Part shown: positions 41,226 to 53,900 of the stretch, in pieces
How positions within the stretch are numbered: position 1 is the stretch's first letter
How the letters are laid out: the number at the start of each line of letters is the position of its first letter
DNA from: Daucus carota subsp. sativus
Taxonomy: Eukaryota > Streptophyta > Magnoliopsida > Apiales > Apiaceae
Assembly (NCBI RefSeq): GCF_001625215.2
Contig: NC_030385.2
Coordinates: 41,627,598 to 41,691,597 of the forward strand
Direction of reading: 5' to 3'
Length of the DNA: 64,000 nt
Position numbers and translations under genes: made by a program
Notes under the pieces: model-generated
Databases searched by the model: none
What the model was told of the DNA's origin: nothing
The model's input: the letters and a program-made list of their open reading frames with translations, nothing else

Positions 41226-42664
41226 GATTCATATCAGCTGTCAAGCATCACAGAAGTGCATGAGGGCACAGGTTAGACAACCCCTTAAAACATATTACAA
41301 TCCAATGATATTAATCGATGATATCAATATGTTTATGAATTTTTTTGAATTTCATAATATGATAACAGATTAATAATTAAATATTATCATAACAAATCTA
41401 ATACATTAACAGAACTGATATCCAATTATTAATTACTGTACTATGTTCAACTATTAATTTCGATTTCCACTTTTAATACATTTTACAACGCCGTTTGTCA
41501 TACGAGAAAGAAAGACAGAGACATATCTAAAGCAGCAGCTGTATGTATAATTAAAGTCCTGGCATTAAGGTCTCAATTTGTTATCCAAAACCCAGTTTAT
41601 GCTGTGATTCTTTCTCGTTTCTCCCACCCATATCACCAAGGTATCTGTTTTACTGTATTCATATATAAATTTTTATTTTACTTGTTTTTAGGTGATTAGC
41701 TTTCTTGCTTTTTCTCAAATTAGCTTGCTTAGCTAGAAAGTTTCAATCTTTATGTTTTTGCTTTATGTATATGTGTGTATGTATCTTGTTTTTATTTTTA
41801 ACAGGTGTTTGTACTTTGGGTCTGGACCAGATCTGATTTTGAGGTGTTGGGTTCTTGTTTTAGTTAGTTAAAGTGAATTTTATTTGTGTTGTGTTTATAA
41901 TGGATTTTTGTTGTTTTTAGTGTATGAAGTTGTGTGCTTTTGTGGTGTTTAGTTTACTGTATTTGAAGTTAAACGGTAAATTATGATTGCAAGGCTTTAA
42001 CTGTTTTGTAAGTTGATGTTTTTTTGTCATATCAGTTATCGGATGCTTGATTTTGAAAGTGAGAACCGGAAGCGGTACCTATTAAATGCGTAAATTTATG
42101 GTCTTTGTGTTGTATTAAGCTATATGGCTGTGGAATATTTGGCTTAACTTAAGGGTTATGTTAACTTGTAATCTAGTTGCATTTTTAGCGTGGTTTGCTT
42201 TGAAGATATTGTATAATCGCACCTTCATCTTCATGTAGCTAGAGCTAATTGGTAGCAATGTAATGATATTTTGAGCTGGAATACTACTACTAAGCCTTTT
42301 CGGCTTTTCCAGTTAATCTGAAGTACATCCATGGATCGAGTAAGGCCAGTAACATGAATGGGCGTCCTTGTTTGTCTTCTTTTGATCACTAGTTCTGCTC
42401 TTAGTTCCTTTACTTGCTAAAACTTCTCACCGAGTATTTATTTGGCTGTCCTGTCACTCTTTGGAGTTTTGACATGTGGTTCCCTTTCACTTCTATAAAA
42501 GTACTTAGAATTAAAGTCTCCGCTCGCAGAATCTGTGTACTTATAGGTGATGCAAACACTTCCCTTGCATTCTATTCTTTTGGCGTGTGTTAAAGCTACT
42601 CCCACCTCACCCCGATTATTTTTCCCTCACTCTATTTTTTTCTTGCTTTTGTTTTAAACTAGTA

Positions 42665-42741
42665 CTCCTCTGTCCCTCTTATTTCTTTACAGTTTTTTTT
42701 TGCACGCATTCTAAGGTGCATATAAAACATAGTTTCGTAAC

Positions 42742-42788
<47 letters not shown>

Positions 42789-42930
42789 TGTATAAAAATT
42801 TAAACATTAAACTTTTATTCATAAGAAAAAAAAAGCTCAAAATAATTTAACAAACTATATTTTATGAGAGCATTAAAATGTGTGCCGAGGCCCTGCCCCC
42901 CTATGTAAACAATTGAGGGGGGCGGAGGGA
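42665..42930. mobile_element. Diverged Stowaway MITE in the NAC-beta leader intron
   Basis: The left end is CTCCTCTGTCCCTCTTATTT and the right end, reversed, is TCCCTCCGCCCCCCTCAATT. Both are next to TA. Subterminal parts also pair (GCACGCATTCTAAGGTGC against GCACACATTTTAATGCTC). The centre includes a (TA)n tract. Confidence 0.75.
42746..42785. repeat. (TA)n microsatellite inside a MITE
   Basis: About 20 TA units at the centre of the Stowaway element. Confidence 0.9.
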
Positions 42931-43537
42931 TATGATCCTTTTAGCAATTATGATATACTTCAGAATACAGAGGTCTTATCTCTCTTGCATGGTATTTTTT
43001 CCTCTTTGGTGCTTTATTTCATGTCAAACCTCTCTACAGTGTTCTTGCATTCTTCGTTTCATTATTTCCATACTTGCATCTTATTTAAGTTCTCCTACTT
43101 GTTCTTTAAATCTCTTTGATACAACATAGACGGTTTCTCAGAATTCTGTTGATGTAACCTCTTACAGACAGGTAGCATTTGGTTAATGTTCTTGGTCGAC
43201 AAAAGTTACTTGGTGCCGTTTTAGATGCTACCACTTAATTTCATGATCTAATAAGCTACTGATCCTTGCAACATTTCAGTTTGACAACCGTAACTCAAAT
43301 ATTATTTAAGTTCTACTACTCAATCATATGAAACTTTTTGTGGCTTTTTTGTGTGTGATAGTCTTTGCATGACAATAAACATGTCTGCCTATTTTCCATA
43401 TGTAATGTTATGTATAAGTGTGCTAATAGTATGTTTGTAAATTTGTGCGAATCTTTCTATTAGCGGGGAAAATTAATTTTGTTAGGCCTTTTCTTTTTAA
43501 AGGCATATAAACCCATTGCTGTGTTTCTTTATGGCAG

Positions 43538-45951
43538 ATGAATAGGGAAAAGCTAATGAAAATGGCCGGTGCAGTACGCACTGGTGGCAAAGGCAGCGTT
43601 AGAAGGTTTGTCTCTTTGCAATCTAAGACAAATTGAGCATCCCAACTAAATGAGGATTAAGTTCAATTACAAGTTTATCTTTGGCATGCACTCAGGTGGC
43701 GGAGGCAGGATATTGTTGCTGGGGGTTCAAATATTTCAATAAGCTAAAGTTATTCTAATTTTAATATATCTGTATAGTATGTTGGAACAAAATTATATTA
43801 AGAAAAAGAAGTTATATTTATATACATTCTACAGATGCACATAGCTTAGAGTTAGGAATTGAGACTGAGATTGCGATTTAGGACTATATGGAACACGTTA
43901 TTACCGGGCCAAAACCTATATAAGCTTTGTATTTGTTTACAATCTGCAATAAGTTGTTTTCTTTTAAAGTGTTATTGTGTGCATTTTATTTTATATTGCT
44001 ATTTTTTTTGTTAAATATTTTGTGCACTTTACTTCTATGAAACCACATTTTGTGCATGGATACTTCGCTTTTACTATAGCATTGATCTTTCCAACTCAGT
44101 AGTAGAAGTATAAAAAAAAAAAAAAAAAAGAATTTCTCCTATGCTTAAACAAATACGACAAAGTAAAGTTGCCCTCACTTAATTTAATCTCATACTTGAC
44201 CATTCATAACTAAGTTTTGTACGTGTGTTTCCTCCAAATGAGTTTTATATCATGTGTGATATACTTTCAGCTATTTGGTACCTATCTTGCGCGATATGCT
44301 TTTTGATACATGTTATAAAGATATCCTTCAATAAATAACTAATTATTATACTCCTTACTCACTTAACCATAGAAAGAAGAAGGCAGTCCACAAAACCACC
44401 ACCACAGACGATAAAAGACTCCAAAGCACCCTTAAGAGAATTGGGGTTAATGCTATTCCTGCTATTGAGGAAGTCAATATCTTCAAGGACGATGTAGTTA
44501 TCCAGTTTGTTAGTCCTAAAGGTATTGATAATAATAGAATTTTAACCGGACTATATTATTCTTTCCTAAATTTATTGTTTAATAATATTCATTTTCTTAC
44601 TGCAGTTCAAGCCTCTATTGCTGCCAACACTTGGGTTGTTAGTGGTTCTCCACAAACGAAGAGTATGCCTTCCTAATAGGGTAAATTATCAAGTTGGTCA
44701 CTGAAATGCGCTTAATGTATCAAGTTAGTCACTGAACTCAAAACGATATCAAGATGGTCACTAAAGTCACCATAAATATCAAACAAGTAACTTGAAATAT
44801 GAGTTCAAGTAGTAAAAATATTATTTATAAAGTTCTACACATTATTTTTAAATGTTACCATGACCAACTAAAAAGTTATGACTTCTAGTAATTAAAATAA
44901 TATATTTATATTTTATCAAGTTTATTTATTATTTATATTTTATTATATAGTTATTTTTTTGTTTTAATTAAAAATAAATAATAAATAAACTTGATAAAAT
45001 CTAAATATATTATCATAAATATTAGAAGTCATAACCTTTTACTTGGTTTTGGTAACATTCAAAAATAATGTGTAAAACTTTATAAATAATATTTTTACTG
45101 CTTGAACTTATATTTCAAAGTACCTATTTGATATTTTTGGCCAATTCAGTGACCATCTTGATACTGTTTTGAGTTTAGTGACCAATTTGATACATCAAGC
45201 CCACTTCAGTGACCAACTAGATAATTAACCCCTTCCTAATATCTCAATGCCTATCTACCTTTATAGCTTCACATGTAGCATCACAATAATAAGTTAGTTG
45301 AGTTTAAATGCCTTGATAAGCACATCTACGACCAAAGTGTATTGATGTTGGTAGTTCTTTTGGAACGTCCATGTGGTGGCTGACATCCAATATGTGTTAG
45401 ACCTGTGGGTTGTTATGTGTAGTTCTTTAAATGTCTTTTTATGCACATGTCTGCAACTCATGTTTCTGTTACAGACCCTAGTGCACACTTGAGCCTGCTC
45501 GAAAATTTCTTTAGTAGTTGTTTGATTGTCATCATCATTTTCCATCTCTCTTGTGACAATTTTATGTCATGTTCTTCCCAGTCTTGTTTCACCAGTCTGC
45601 AATTTCATTAAAACTGTATTTATTTATGTTGTTTTCAGAATTGCAAGACATTCTTCCAGGAATTATAAATCAGTTGGGTAAGTGTTTATAGTCATTATAT
45701 ATACTTCATGTATTGGTGTAACTTTTACAATAATAAATAATGCAATTCTAATGTGCATTGCTCATTTACCAGGGCCAGATAACTTGGATAACTTGAGGAA
45801 GCTGGCTGAACAGTTTCAGAGGCAATCACCTGGAGCAGGTACTGATGCTGGTGCAGCTGCAACACAAGATGATGATGATGAAGTCCCTGAACTTGTTCCT
45901 GGTGAGACGTTTGAAGCTGCTGCAGAGGAGACCCCTGTACAGGCTTCATAG
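43538..45951 (+). CDS. Nascent polypeptide-associated complex subunit beta (BTF3-like)
   Basis: Coding exons: 43538-43605, 44373-44521, 44606-44662, 45639-45677, 45773-45951, giving 163 residues. A leader exon ends at 41640 (donor at 41641). The ~1.9-kb leader intron runs to an acceptor directly abutting the ATG. The N-terminus [30 protein letters not shown] contains the basic RRKKK ribosome-binding stretch. The NAC domain follows ([33 protein letters not shown]), then an acidic tail with [10 protein letters not shown]. With NAC-alpha it covers nascent chains at the ribosomal exit tunnel; BTF3 is a historical transcription-factor name. Intron 3 of the coding part holds a Mutator-type MITE and the leader intron a Stowaway MITE. 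Confidence 0.96.
44111..44128 (+). repeat. A18 tract in a NAC-beta intron
   Basis: A run of about 18 adenines, 243 bp before the next exon; no retroelement was recognised beside it. Confidence 0.8.
44679..45232. mobile_element. Long-TIR Mutator-type MITE in a NAC-beta intron
   Basis: The 554-bp foldback begins GGGTAAATTATCAAGTTGGT and ends with its inverse. TTCCTAATA (9 bp) is duplicated on both sides (44670-44678 and 45233-45241). The inverted arms extend over most of the element, with matching blocks such as TCACTGAACTCAAAAC and ATTTATAAAGTT. It has no coding capacity. It starts 16 bp after the splice donor at 44663, so it fills most of that intron. Confidence 0.92.
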
Positions 45952-46756
45952 AGTTTGAATGGGCGTTTCATTCCTAATATTTCTCTATGTTTTGGGTTGT
46001 ATCTATAATCATCTCATAGCTGCTGCTTTATTTGGTCTGACATACTAGAAAGTTGACACTTGCTATGTTTTGATTAATGAAAATTTTGCACAACATTGAC
46101 CCAGCCACTTTCTTGGCATGAATGATTGATTAAGTTATTTACTGAAGTTAAAGAAATTTAAAAATGGCTTGCTTCTTAATGACAGTGGGCAAGTGCTGCT
46201 TATTGTTTTTTCTCATTGCAGAATACTTTTGTTGCCAATATAATGCAAGTAAATATTTTCGGAAGATAAAATGTATATGGGGTTTCTCGTATATAAAAAG
46301 AGGATCGTTTACATAAGATATAAGATAAACCCTATCGGGAATCAAAAACTTGAAGTCCAATTTTCTGCTCATCTGACTGGCAGATCAAATGCTTATCGGG
46401 ACATTGGTCTGCACTGCAAGTCGCTACACGATTCCCTGAAGTACTCGGAATATTTGACAGTCAGACAAAACATCATCGACTTAATTCAGTCTGCATATAA
46501 AAATCTGGAAAATACACAGTTGTATCATTAGAGACAATTCACAAGCTCTGGGGTACAACTTGAATCTTCTTGTTTCTATACCATTCCATTTTTCCAACTC
46601 CCCACTTTGATATTATCAAGTAGACACGACTTAGATCAGACCCTATTGCAGACATGAATTATATAATCAAAAAATAAAAATGGAACCAACACAGCCTGGA
46701 TAATCCAAAGCAACTCTTATCGCTAATCAACATACATACAACAGTTAATCTCATGT
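45952..46756. other. Spacer between convergent NAC-beta and DNL genes
   Basis: This is the 3' ends of both genes. The short frames inside (for example 46271-46531) show no domain. Nothing else is seen. Confidence 0.6.
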
Positions 46757-49647
46757 TCAAGAAATCTTTCCGGCCAGGTCTTCAAGTGTAAGATTCAACG
46801 TATCAACTGAACCTTTCTTCACCTCTTCTCCACGTGCAGCTAGAAACTCCTCTATGCTTCCTGGCTCACCAAACCAACCTAGGTGATCAGCAATGAGATG
46901 TAGATTATCACATCCACCACATCTAGCCACCACCACGCCCTTCTCATATGACTCACGACACATTGTCTTCATGTTTCTGGTTTCACAGACCTTGCAAGTA
47001 AACATCATAGCAAGATCATGTCGTGGGGATATCTTAAAGTTGGATGTGGCATTGTAAGATACCGAGGACTTCTCATTATTGATTGGGTTGGAGATGGCAC
47101 TATCAGATCCAGCCTTTAAATTACAGGTACTGTTTCTATCCGCATCTTCGAGTACTTGCTTGCTGGATTCTACAAGAGTTTGAAGTCCTCGTTTAAGGAA
47201 TCCATTTCTCCCCAAAAATGAACTAGCAATCGGACGTATTTGGTTTGAGGGCTCTGCAACATTCATAAACAATAAGACAGTTATTTAAAATATTAGAGAG
47301 GAGTCCATGTATGGTGATAAGATATGCAGGCTACTAAAAAAATTGCACAAACAATTGACTATTTATTCTAAATGTGAGAGAGTTAGTAAAAAAAATCGAA
47401 TAATGGCAAAGCAATAGTGTACAGTACGAAAACAGTCACTCGCTGACAGAGCCGGCCTGAGGGTGCGCGAGCTGTTCGACGGAACAGGGCCCTCAGGTGT
47501 AGCAGGGCACATTTTTTTAAGCAGGTGTATTATATGTACAGTCAAAATGAAAATAAATTTGAAAAAAAACTATAATTATTTTGTCTAAGGTTAAAAAATT
47601 TGTAAAAGACAAAAAGATTGAGAAGAATAGTATGCATGAACAACTTTTTAACTGTTATCTTGAATTGGTCACCCAAATTCTACACACACTAATATAAGAA
47701 TAATGTCAAAAGAAATAGATACTTCGGGTGTTCTCCTTTAACGAGGTAACTCTAGATTCAACTACTAATTTCAATGACTTCGTAAAGTCAAACACTAACC
47801 TTTTTTTCTTTTTTAGTGACAACATACACTAAAGCTTCTATCCTTAGCTAATTAATTTATTTTACATTGTATCCAATTTTAATATAGACATAATTTATAA
47901 AAACAGTCCGTTTAAATATAAAATGAACTGATATTTTAAGTAAATATAATTAAATATACATATAAACTAAAATTTACATGTATAATTTATTTCTCTTTAG
48001 ATAAATTCTACTTTCTAAAATTTAACGTTCAATTTGGTGTGCGATTTCTATGTTTTTTATCTTTTTAATTTTTTTTGTCATTTGCTTCGTCGGTTATAGT
48101 GGTGTTGCTTTTCTTCTTTTTCTCTTGTGAGTTTCTGTGTGCATGGATTTTGTAAGACCTTATTTCTCTAATACAAGTAAAATGGGTTACAAGCAGTAAA
48201 GAACTGTCATGAAGTTCTCACATAAGCTGTAGACTGCAATATCCAAACCGAGCCTTGTCATGATTTTCCGACATAACTTATGTATATGTTTTTCTGGTGG
48301 TTGCTTGATCTGAGTTGCTCAATCAGAAGGAAATCTTTCTGAGGATCCTTGTGGGCTTCCTTGAAAGTGTATGGGTAGTGTATGATAGTATCCTATCCGG
48401 AGGTTATTATAAAAGTGAACAGTAGGGACATTAAAGAACAATTGGGTGATGCGAGAGGAAGCAAAACTGAAGCAGGTCAAAAAGGTCTCAGAAAGAGAGG
48501 ACTTGGAAGGAAGGACAGGAAAAAGGAAAGCATGCAGAAAGTGAGAGCAGAAAGAGTCAGCTGGTTCGTACAGAATGGGTGTTGATAGAAGGACACCAAA
48601 AGATGTCACATCCTAAGCCGGTGAAGCTGATAATGAGCATGAGAGTGAACAAAAACCCGGAACACAGTACATGGTCGACCAAGATGCTTAAAATACCCTG
48701 GTCCCCACTGGCCTAGGCAACGCATCCAGGCAATTACCACTGGCTCCCCTTGATTTTCTGTAAGTAACTTCTCGTATCATATAAAAAGATGCTTAAAATA
48801 CCCTGATAGTGATAGAATACATAAAACAAATAACTTAAACCTAAAACCATATCTATATCTGACAGAATATTCCTAGACCAAATTTCACTATGACTGATGC
48901 CTTCATCTACCGGCTACCAGTATCGCTGATATAGATGAAGATCATTACCAATAATATACTCTAAAAAAAGTCAGCCACCCAACATTTTCATGTTAATAGA
49001 TACTTGTCCTAAAATTTCAGGGCAGGAGCAGATACGGTAGAAACCTGGGATTCTCTCGAGCATAAGCATTCGGTATTCACACAGTCACACTCCAGCACTA
49101 ACTCACCTCAATTCCTTCAAAAGTATTTTCAATGTCACAAAAAATTTACCCTGCATCCTAAACAGTAATACAAAAGAAACCCTAAACTTAAAACATAACT
49201 CTACATTTTCAATATTCAGTAAATTCCTTTGTGCACCTAAATCTTGTCAAATTTCATCATCTGGGTTTACTAAAAAACTCGATAATTACCCAATTACCCA
49301 ACTGCGCCATCACAACTCTAGATTACTCCCACCATTATCATCCACTCAAAAGTTCCCATCTTTCTAAAAAATACATGAATATTTTCTTCCCCAATATTTT
49401 ACAGCACAACTTCACCGGTAACGAAAGTCATTATCTTATAAATTCATCACAAAACCCATATACAGACATAAAGAACTTCAAGATTATAAAGTTTAAATAA
49501 GCATGAAGAAACAAGGAAAAACAAGTGCATAAATACATACATGTATAAAAGAAATTAAAGGGGTGTTTTACCGTTACGAAGAGGGAGGTGAGGTTGCTTG
49601 GTGAGGAAGAGAGACACAAGTCTACGCTGCAATTGCCTCGCCGCCAT
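46757..49647 (-). CDS. DNL-type zinc finger protein (Zim17/Hep1-like), organellar
   Basis: Two exons, 49647-49572 and 47253-46757, joined in phase to 190 residues. The N-terminus MAARQLQRRLVSLFLTKQ is Arg/Leu-rich without acidic residues, as in a mitochondrial (or dual) targeting peptide. Residues 112-144 form the DNL zinc finger: CKVC (112-115), then RCGGCDNLH with Cys137, Cys140 and the DNL motif at 141-143, followed by HLGWF. Family members bind organellar Hsp70 and keep it from self-aggregating, which supports protein import and folding. The single intron is 2.3 kb and contains a segment starting CAGAGCCGGCCTGAGG (about 47451) that resembles an hAT-element end, but no right end was found. 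Confidence 0.92.
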
Positions 49648-50911
49648 TACAATCTTCTTTCATCTGGCCCCTTTGCTGTACAAGACATATATACCTAGCT
49701 TACTATTGCTTTTTATTAAAAAATTGTAATATTAATAAATATTAACTTTATTAATATTTTGATATTGGTATTTTTATTTTATATTAATAAATTAAACATT
49801 GATTAAAATATATTAATTAAGTGGCTTTATAAAATTTATTTTTTATATTAAAACCAGTATAAATGATAATCATTTTCATTATTTTTCCCCGATAAGCATT
49901 TTAATTATTTATTAATAAATATGTTTCTAACGTTAACATATATTAATATATTATAATTTTATCAGATTTAATATCTTCATTTTGGGACTGTTTGCTAACA
50001 AAAAGTCTTATAGACAAAAATTTGTTGTGAAAGGAAATTCAGGTGAAATATTTGTCGAGAAATAATCTTAGAAAAATTTCATCGCAAAAAATTCTCAATA
50101 AAATTCTTTTATCATATTTCTTTCACGAATTTGCATGAAACAAGGATGCATATTTAAGTCTAAAAAATGTTTCTTCGAATATTGTTTCATGAAATGAATA
50201 ATCTTGTATTTGAATATTATTAGATTTTATTGAATTTTAAACAATTTCAATTGAATATCATCAGACTTTTAAACATGATCTAAAATTTGAAATTCTGATA
50301 GGATATTCCGGAATTTTAATAAATTTTAATTAAATAATATCAAATTCCATGAATGGGAAAAAATAATTAAAATCCAACCGTATACTTCTGAAAGTATGGT
50401 CGGCAGCACCTGTAAGAAGAAGAGAAGGCCCGGTCACGGCGAATGTCAATGACGATTGACAAGAAAGCTTAATTGCTGTATGGTAATCGATAGTAACTTT
50501 TAGGTACTTTGTGGGTCTTTCCTTTATTTTTATTATTTCTGTTTTCGGTTTCCATATATTGTCAGCAATTTTTTTGGCTATTTTATGACACACTCACTCA
50601 TTATAATGTGTTTTTTAACTAGAAAAATTAATATCGATTTCAACCAGGAATTATTAACTCGAAACTTAAATTTTCAATAATTTCACGGATAAAGTCACCA
50701 TGATTGATGGGGTTTTACAGAACATAAATATGAACAAACCAAGATAATGATACTATAACTAACTACACGACAGCATTCACAACTGTAATGATTGATAATA
50801 CTTACATGCATTTACTGACATACACACAACACACCCATACATACACACAATTATAAATCACTATAAATTAACAAGGCCCAGTTGAAGCAAGCTCCCACTT
50901 GGATTTACAAG
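49648..50911. other. Divergent spacer between the DNL and galacturonokinase genes
   Basis: AT-rich DNA of about 1.26 kb that must hold both promoters. A TATAAAT motif near 50863 lies about 50 bp before the galacturonokinase ATG. No other gene or repeat stands out. Confidence 0.55.
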
Positions 50912-53900
50912 ATGGCTGATTTATCATGGCCTTCTGAATCTGAGGTAATGCTCATCTTCTTTTCTTGATTAGCTTTGAGTTGGGTCATTTTGCACTATGT
51001 TTTAATGTTGTATCTGCACTTCATCTGTACTAGGATCTGTATAGATAGACAGACACCAAGTGTTTGTTGTCAAGATTGTGTAGTTTTTAATGCTGATTGG
51101 TTGATGGGCTACATTGTAATGCTGATTTGATTGTTGTATATGAGAAATAGTTATAGTTCTTGTGCAGTTACTAGTCTATCTATGTGATTGCACTGAAAGT
51201 GTTTGTAAATTTTTATAATGATTGGTCTAATTTTTATTGGTAGTTGGATGGAATTAGAAAGAAGGTTGCAGAAATGTCGGGGAGAGGTGTTGAAGAGGTT
51301 AGAGTAGTTGTGTCTCCTTACAGGATATGCCCACTTGGAGCTCATATTGATCATCAGGCAAGTTTGTAATGTTTTCTGGTTCTAGATTGGCAAACGTAGA
51401 TCATTAGACGTCGATTTATTGATGCTTTTGTTAGACCCACAATCAAATTTATAATGTTCTTTTATAGGATCTAGGCGATCTTTGATGTTCATTTATATTT
51501 AGGATCTAGGTGATCATTTTGAGTAATTAATTTAAATCAACATGCTGTGTAATCCCAAAACTTTTACCATGGTCTGTAATATTCTTTATTTTTAAGAATG
51601 ATTCTGAAATACAAATTTGCAACATAAAAAATGAAAGGAAATGAACGTACCTAGTATATCCTGCTTGGAGCAACATTATGGGAAGACATACACAGCCTTA
51701 CCTTTACTTGATTAGAGATGCCGTCTCTGTAAAGACCCCGGCAGAGCATATAAGAATTTGAAAGAGACCTGAATTTAGCTTTAATGCTAGACAACGTCAA
51801 ACTTACACATCACTAAGATACTTGACTATCTACTACTTCTTGAATCAGTCTTGAAAACGGAATATTACCCTACAATTTTAATTTACAAAGTAGTAGAGTG
51901 CTTTGAATTCAAGTGTGGAACTAAAAGGTTTTATTTGACCTGTGATAGCTCAGGGGGGAACAGTTACAGCTATGACAATTAACAAGGGCATACTACTTGG
52001 GTTTGTTCCTTCCAATGATTCACAGGTAATCAACTTCTCCAAACAGTCACACAAAAAATAGAATGCATATATGGCTAGTAAATTTATCAGCATCATGGGT
52101 ACCTCATTATATGCATTAAGATCCTCACAGAGAAAACAAAATAGCAGGTCACTTGATTATTTGTTTTGCCGCACTTTAAGATTTAAGCCAAATATTGAAA
52201 TGCTACAAGTATACTTCAAAAAATATCTCTGAGAATAAAATTTTGAATTAAATCGTGTGGGATCAGTACATAGACAAAGAATTACCCATGAGGAACCTTA
52301 CACTGAGTATGACTCATAAACTTACTCGTAAACCTTTAATTTGATGAAATCTACTTAACAGATAACCCTAGCTATGGAGCATATCATATAATCTTTGTTT
52401 CTTACAAATGTGTTTATGCGTAAGCAGACCTGAAATTGTTCATGTCAAAATCATTTCTGGAAACCAAGTCCACTTATTAAATGTTTTAACAATGTAACTC
52501 GCATGAGGTATTTGGCATAGTTTCAGAACCTGTATTGGAGCTTTTGACTGTCAGAGACCCTACTCTGTCTGTATCTTAGTATCTTCAACTAGCTCATGCC
52601 CATAGTGGACGAAGCCCCAGCTTATATGTAGAATACCTTATTTTTTTAAAAACCGTATCTGTATAGCTCCAGGTGTACAGGGTATAGATATCTCGTGCAT
52701 GTCAAATGAGAGGTTTGAGGGATTCCAAGTTCTGGCTTTTCAATATTATTATGGTTTCACAACCAGTCAAAAGTTTATCAATGAAAAATGTTTGTTTCAT
52801 ATATTCCTTCACATTTCATTCTTATGTGTTGGCCAATAAAACATCTGGCTGCAGGTAATTATCCGATCAGGACAGTTCAAAGGAGAAGTTATGTTCAGGT
52901 AAATTATTATTTTGTAATTGCTTCTATCCTTTTATTATAGTTTACTATTTCTCATGATACAACATTGTTTTTTCTTGAATTATCTGAGAGCTTGATTTGT
53001 CCAATTTGGAAATTTAATAGTACGTTAAGTTTAAAATCAGGGATGCAAAGTTTGTTCCTGAACCACTAAAGAAGTATGTCGTTTGCTACAAAAGTTGACA
53101 TGAAGATGCCAAAAGTGGTGTTTTATTTTACTCAGTATAGTTCCTTAATGACAGATATAAATCCCTATTCAAGCTTCTCTAGACCAAATATTTTCAAAAT
53201 TGTCTTATGGAAATCCCTCCATGTACCTTATCTACGTAGCTGCTTGGAAGCAGGGGTGCTGGGTTACCCAGTGAGCTCCAAACTTAGATTTTTCTTTATA
53301 CAAATTGTACTCAAATTATGCACTAACTAATTTAACAAGAGCAAAGTATTGATGTTATATGACAAAAGGAATATTGATTTTCAATGGATTTTTATCATAA
53401 TTAACATTAAGAATATACGTATGCATATTCACATGCCCATACCAGAATCACTATATAATCCTATTAGTCGAATCTGCCTGTCCCCAAACTCCTGCACCCG
53501 TATCCTTGATTCTCAGTGTAATGGTATTCAGGATCTTTATTTCGAGCACTTGTGTATGTCAGCATATACAAGCTTATAACACATAACAGTGTGACGGACG
53601 TTTTTTACATATAATTTGTAATTATATAAACCTCTAATTGTTATAATTTCATATTTATCAGAACGTAGGCATTCTCAGCTGGATAAATGTAGTTAATAAT
53701 ATCTGGACTATATGTCATCTGGTTTTTGTTTGTACTTTGTATATTAATATAAATTTTGATAATTGTCATAATAGTCAAGTATCAAACCTTTTATCCTGAT
53801 AACAATTTATTAATAAATGTATCAAACTAAAAGTGATGTGCAGTTATTGATGTTGAAAAGTTATAGTGCAGTGATATATTATGTTATCAGTATGTATATA

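Larger units (their letters stand above)
40153..41500. other. Bidirectional spacer between RPS3A and NAC-beta
   Basis: After the RPS3A promoter the DNA is AT-rich. It contains a nested foldback structure (about 40685-41225). The NAC-beta promoter should lie near its right end, but no clear TATA box was identified. Confidence 0.55.

Noticed and set aside
48319-48609. Overlapping reading frames on both strands in the DNL gene intron
   Set aside because: No domain is seen in either translation and they overlap each other. Possibly a repeat, but no element ends were found.
53076-53579. Two adjacent reading frames in a GALAK intron
   Set aside because: Composition is non-coding, with no motifs, and correct splicing of GALAK removes the region. 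An old repeat is possible.
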